Source of the DNA: Marinosulfonomonas sp.
Lineage (GTDB): Bacteria > Pseudomonadota > Alphaproteobacteria > Rhodobacterales > Rhodobacteraceae
NCBI GenBank assembly: GCA_022712735.1
Contig: JAFLKA010000141.1
Coordinates: 1 to 15,975, forward strand
Length of the DNA: 15,975 nucleotides
Direction: 5' to 3'
The notes under the pieces are model-generated. The model saw only the letters and a list, made by a program, of their open reading frames with translations, ran no database searches and was not told the DNA's origin. A program made the position numbers and the translations under genes. Shown here piece after piece: positions 14,105-15,975 of the stretch. Position 1 is the stretch's first letter. Every line of letters begins with the position of its first letter.

Positions 14105-14200
14105 TTGAAGCGGACCTTCGTGCAGAGCGCAGCATCCGGTAGTTTGGGCTCTTTCTGGCCGTTCTCTGCGTTTTGATCGAATGGCCGCTTAGCAATCACC
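14105..14200 (-). repeat. Dispersed intergenic repeat, copy 3 (right cargo boundary)
   Basis: Read on the minus strand, GCAGAGAACGGCCAGAAAGA (14169 downward) lines up with GCAGCGAACGGCTGGAAGGA of copy 2. Matches continue through GAGCCC, an ACCG, CTGC and finally GTCCGCTT (near 14108-14116). The opening ~30 columns match at roughly three in four. The upstream part (GATTGCTAAGCGGCCATT) is a looser match. It lies directly after the virD4 stop at 14208. Confidence 0.55.
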
Positions 14201-14207
14201 CAACTTC

Positions 14208-15975
14208 CTAAGTAGAGACAAGTGCACCCGAAACCTCCCCTTCCAACCGATCCAAATCGCTGAGTGCCTCCTGGACTTCCGTCAAATCTGCATCTGTGGG
14301 ATCGTCATGTACGAGTCCGGCCTTCTCCTCAAAGTTCATCTCGATCTGCCGCTGATCATCGGCGAATACCGCTGCCTGAACTTCCTTTGCCTGGTCGCGC
14401 TTAACGGTCGGTTTTGCGGCAGTCTTGGGACGTTCCGGCTGCGCGTCGATGGCTTCACCGTCACGCGCGCTGCCTGAACCTGAAGGTGCGCCTTTTGGTT
14501 CGGTATGTTGTACACGACCAGTCACCTGATCTGAGGCCACCTGAGGACCCGGAAACGGCAAGTCCCCCTCCTGAGCTGCGTGAATATTCTTAAAGAACGG
14601 GTCATCGTAATACACAATCCGCTTCGCCCGGATCGGCATCTGCGCATCGACGACAACGATGATCTCGTCGAGCGGTAACCGACGCGCCTCATCCTCTGGC
14701 AAGAGCGCAGTTTCCTCGGTTCGCTCCGACTGGCTACGCCCTTCAAATGGGTTCTTGCCGACGGAGCGGGATCGGGTGACGACGGTTTTGGTGGTCTTCC
14801 CGACGGCCTTGCTCAGTTCTTCGACGGTCTTCTCATCCGACGGTGTCAGGTAGAGTTTCACACCGGCATTGCCCTGGAGCGCGCGCCGCGTGTTCTCGCC
14901 GTATAATTCATCGATAGCCGGAATGGTCTGGGTGACGATGGCTAGGTGCCCGCGATAGTGGCGCAACACCTCGATACTCTCCGCCACGATCGGCATCTTG
15001 CCGAGCCGGTTGAACTCGTCGAGCATGATCATCACTGGCCAAGGCTCGTCGGGACCGGGCTCCTTATCCAGCAGCGCTGAGAGCAGGTCGGAAAACAACA
15101 ATCGGATCAGCGGCGCCAGCGGTTTCACCATGAGTGGCTGAACAACGAGGTAGACGCTGAACGGTTTCTTGCGGATCGTCCGGAAATCAAAGTCTGACAC
15201 TGCCGTCGCATCATCAATTGCCGGGTTCTGCCATTGATCGAGGCCTGAGGTCATCAGCAGTGAGATATAGGAGGTCAGTGTGTCGTTGTTGGTCGACGCC
15301 AGCCGCGTGAATATCAGCTTGGCCGCCGCGTTCTCGACCTCGTGCGAGCGCGCCACATATTCCTTTTGTTTGTTCCCGCCGGAGGCTGAGATACGATAGA
15401 TCTCGCCCAAGGTGGGTTTGCGGCGCTGGAAGGCAAGAAGGCCTGCTGCGACGAAGAGATCGATGCCGCCCTTGAGAAGCCCCTGGACCCGGTCGTTGTC
15501 ATTCTGCAGGAAGAGCGTGGCCAGGAGCTGAAGTTCCATTTGCTGCCTTGCCGGGTCTTCGAGCTCGTAGATGCGCAGAAGCGGGTTGTAGCGGTGCGTC
15601 CGCTTGTTCTCCCAATCTGTCGGTGCGAAGCGGAACACCTCGTCGCCCTGCGCAGCCCGATGCCGGGCAGTGGCCTCATAGCATTCGCCCTTCACATCGA
15701 GCGTAACGCATGAGCCCTGCCAGGTCAGCAAGTTTGGGATCACGAACCCGACCGTTTTGCCGCGCCCGGTTGGGGCCACGATCAGCGCGTGCGGCAGGGT
15801 CGTTGAGCTCAGGTATGGGGTGCGGGATGTCGGCTTGCCCAATTTTCCGATTATGAAGCCAGTCCCCGGCGAGCCAAAAAATCCGTTACGCTTCATCTCG
15901 CGTCGCGTTTGCCAATGCGTGTAGCCGAAACGGGTGAGCGTCGAGCCCGACATAGCAAGGCTTATCATCAAACCC
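14208..15975 (-). CDS. virD4: VirD4/TraG-family coupling protein (5' partial)
   Basis: This is the type IV coupling ATPase that brings the relaxase-DNA complex to the secretion channel. The frame is open to the right edge, and the N-terminal membrane helices expected for the family are not in the window, so the true start is outside; TTG 15971 and ATG 15968 are only in-frame codons. Counting from 15971, WQTRREMKRNGFFG at 20-33 precedes Walker A APTGRGKT at 66-73. LDVKGECYEAT at 91-101 is the TraG/VirD4 signature, Walker B VMIMLDEF is at 313-320, and IVTQTIPAIDELYG at 345-358. After about residue 470 comes a hydrophilic, Pro/Lys/Glu-rich tail of ~115 residues with no fold I recognise, ending in an acidic helix. 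The gene points toward the virB operon, not along it. A relaxase gene would be expected to the right. Confidence 0.96.
   Translation of the reverse strand, partial: GLMISLAMSGSTLTRFGYTHWQTRREMKRNGFFGSPGTGFIIGKLGKPTSRTPYLSSTTLPHALIVAPTGRGKTVGFVIPNLLTWQGSCVTLDVKGECYEATARHRAAQGDEVFRFAPTDWENKRTHRYNPLLRIYELEDPARQQMELQLLATLFLQNDNDRVQGLLKGGIDLFVAAGLLAFQRRKPTLGEIYRISASGGNKQKEYVARSHEVENAAAKLIFTRLASTNNDTLTSYISLLMTSGLDQWQNPAIDDATAVSDFDFRTIRKKPFSVYLVVQPLMVKPLAPLIRLLFSDLLSALLDKEPGPDEPWPVMIMLDEFNRLGKMPIVAESIEVLRHYRGHLAIVTQTIPAIDELYGENTRRALQGNAGVKLYLTPSDEKTVEELSKAVGKTTKTVVTRSRSVGKNPFEGRSQSERTEETALLPEDEARRLPLDEIIVVVDAQMPIRAKRIVYYDDPFFKNIHAAQEGDLPFPGPQVASDQVTGRVQHTEPKGAPSGSGSARDGEAIDAQPERPKTAAKPTVKRDQAKEVQAAVFADDQRQIEMNFEEKAGLVHDDPTDADLTEVQEALSDLDRLEGEVSGALVST

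Noticed and set aside
14008..14199. 64-residue N-terminal extension of the AraC regulator
   Set aside because: The extension translates the intergenic repeat copy, shows no conserved fold, and would make the protein longer than usual for the family.
8828..14207. Insertion sequence or integron boundary around the cargo
   Set aside because: No transposase or integrase frame is present and no target-site duplication is visible beside the repeat copies.
1..15975. CRISPR array, tRNA or rRNA genes
   Set aside because: No regularly spaced repeats, no cloverleaf-like GTTCRA-type T-loop contexts and no rRNA-like sequence were noticed in reading both strands.

Overview
The window reads as part of a conjugative or mobile element (plasmid or integrative element) of an alphaproteobacterium, most likely a Rhodobacterales-type marine lineage. 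This rests on the character of the type IV secretion (T4SS) proteins, on the GC-rich transfer genes, and on short dispersed intergenic repeats that look like those I remember from that order. I see no 16S, tRNA, integrase, transposase or CRISPR that would fix taxonomy or element type.

Region 1 (1-8827, + strand) is a tightly packed VirB/TrbL-type T4SS operon. It opens inside virB4 and continues with a small VirB7-like lipoprotein, a lytic transglycosylase in the VirB1 position, then VirB5, VirB8, VirB9, VirB10 and VirB11. A 63-residue DUF4177-like protein, a secreted cysteine-containing protein of unknown function and VirB6 close the operon. Most junctions are ATGA-type overlaps or gaps of a few bases, so translation is probably coupled. 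virB8 and virB9 start with TTG. virB2 and virB3 are not visible and would be expected left of the window.

Region 2 (8828-14207) is cargo of lower GC content. A dienelactone-hydrolase-like alpha/beta hydrolase (+) converges on plsY (-), whose sequence looks cyanobacterial in type. Then, all on the minus strand and transcribed leftward, come an AraC-family regulator, a B3/B4 tRNA-editing-like domain protein, and two LysE-family exporters. The B3/B4 gene overlaps the first exporter gene by ATGA.

Region 3 (14208-15975, - strand) is the coupling protein VirD4/TraG, cut off at its N-terminus by the window edge. The virB operon and virD4 therefore point toward each other, and all cargo lies in the pocket between their 3' ends.

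Three points stand out. (a) The lytic transglycosylase appears to be a VirB5 paralogue with a transglycosylase domain in its middle: its mature N-terminus and its last ~70 residues both match the adjacent VirB5. (b) Diverged copies of one ~95-bp intergenic repeat sit directly after the virB6 stop, between the two cargo blocks, and directly after the virD4 stop; one arm pair is a perfect 23-bp inverted repeat. (c) The AraC - B3/B4 - LysE - LysE set could be an amino-acid-analogue tolerance module that combines export with clearance of mischarged tRNA. No gene-free stretch exceeds about 205 bp.
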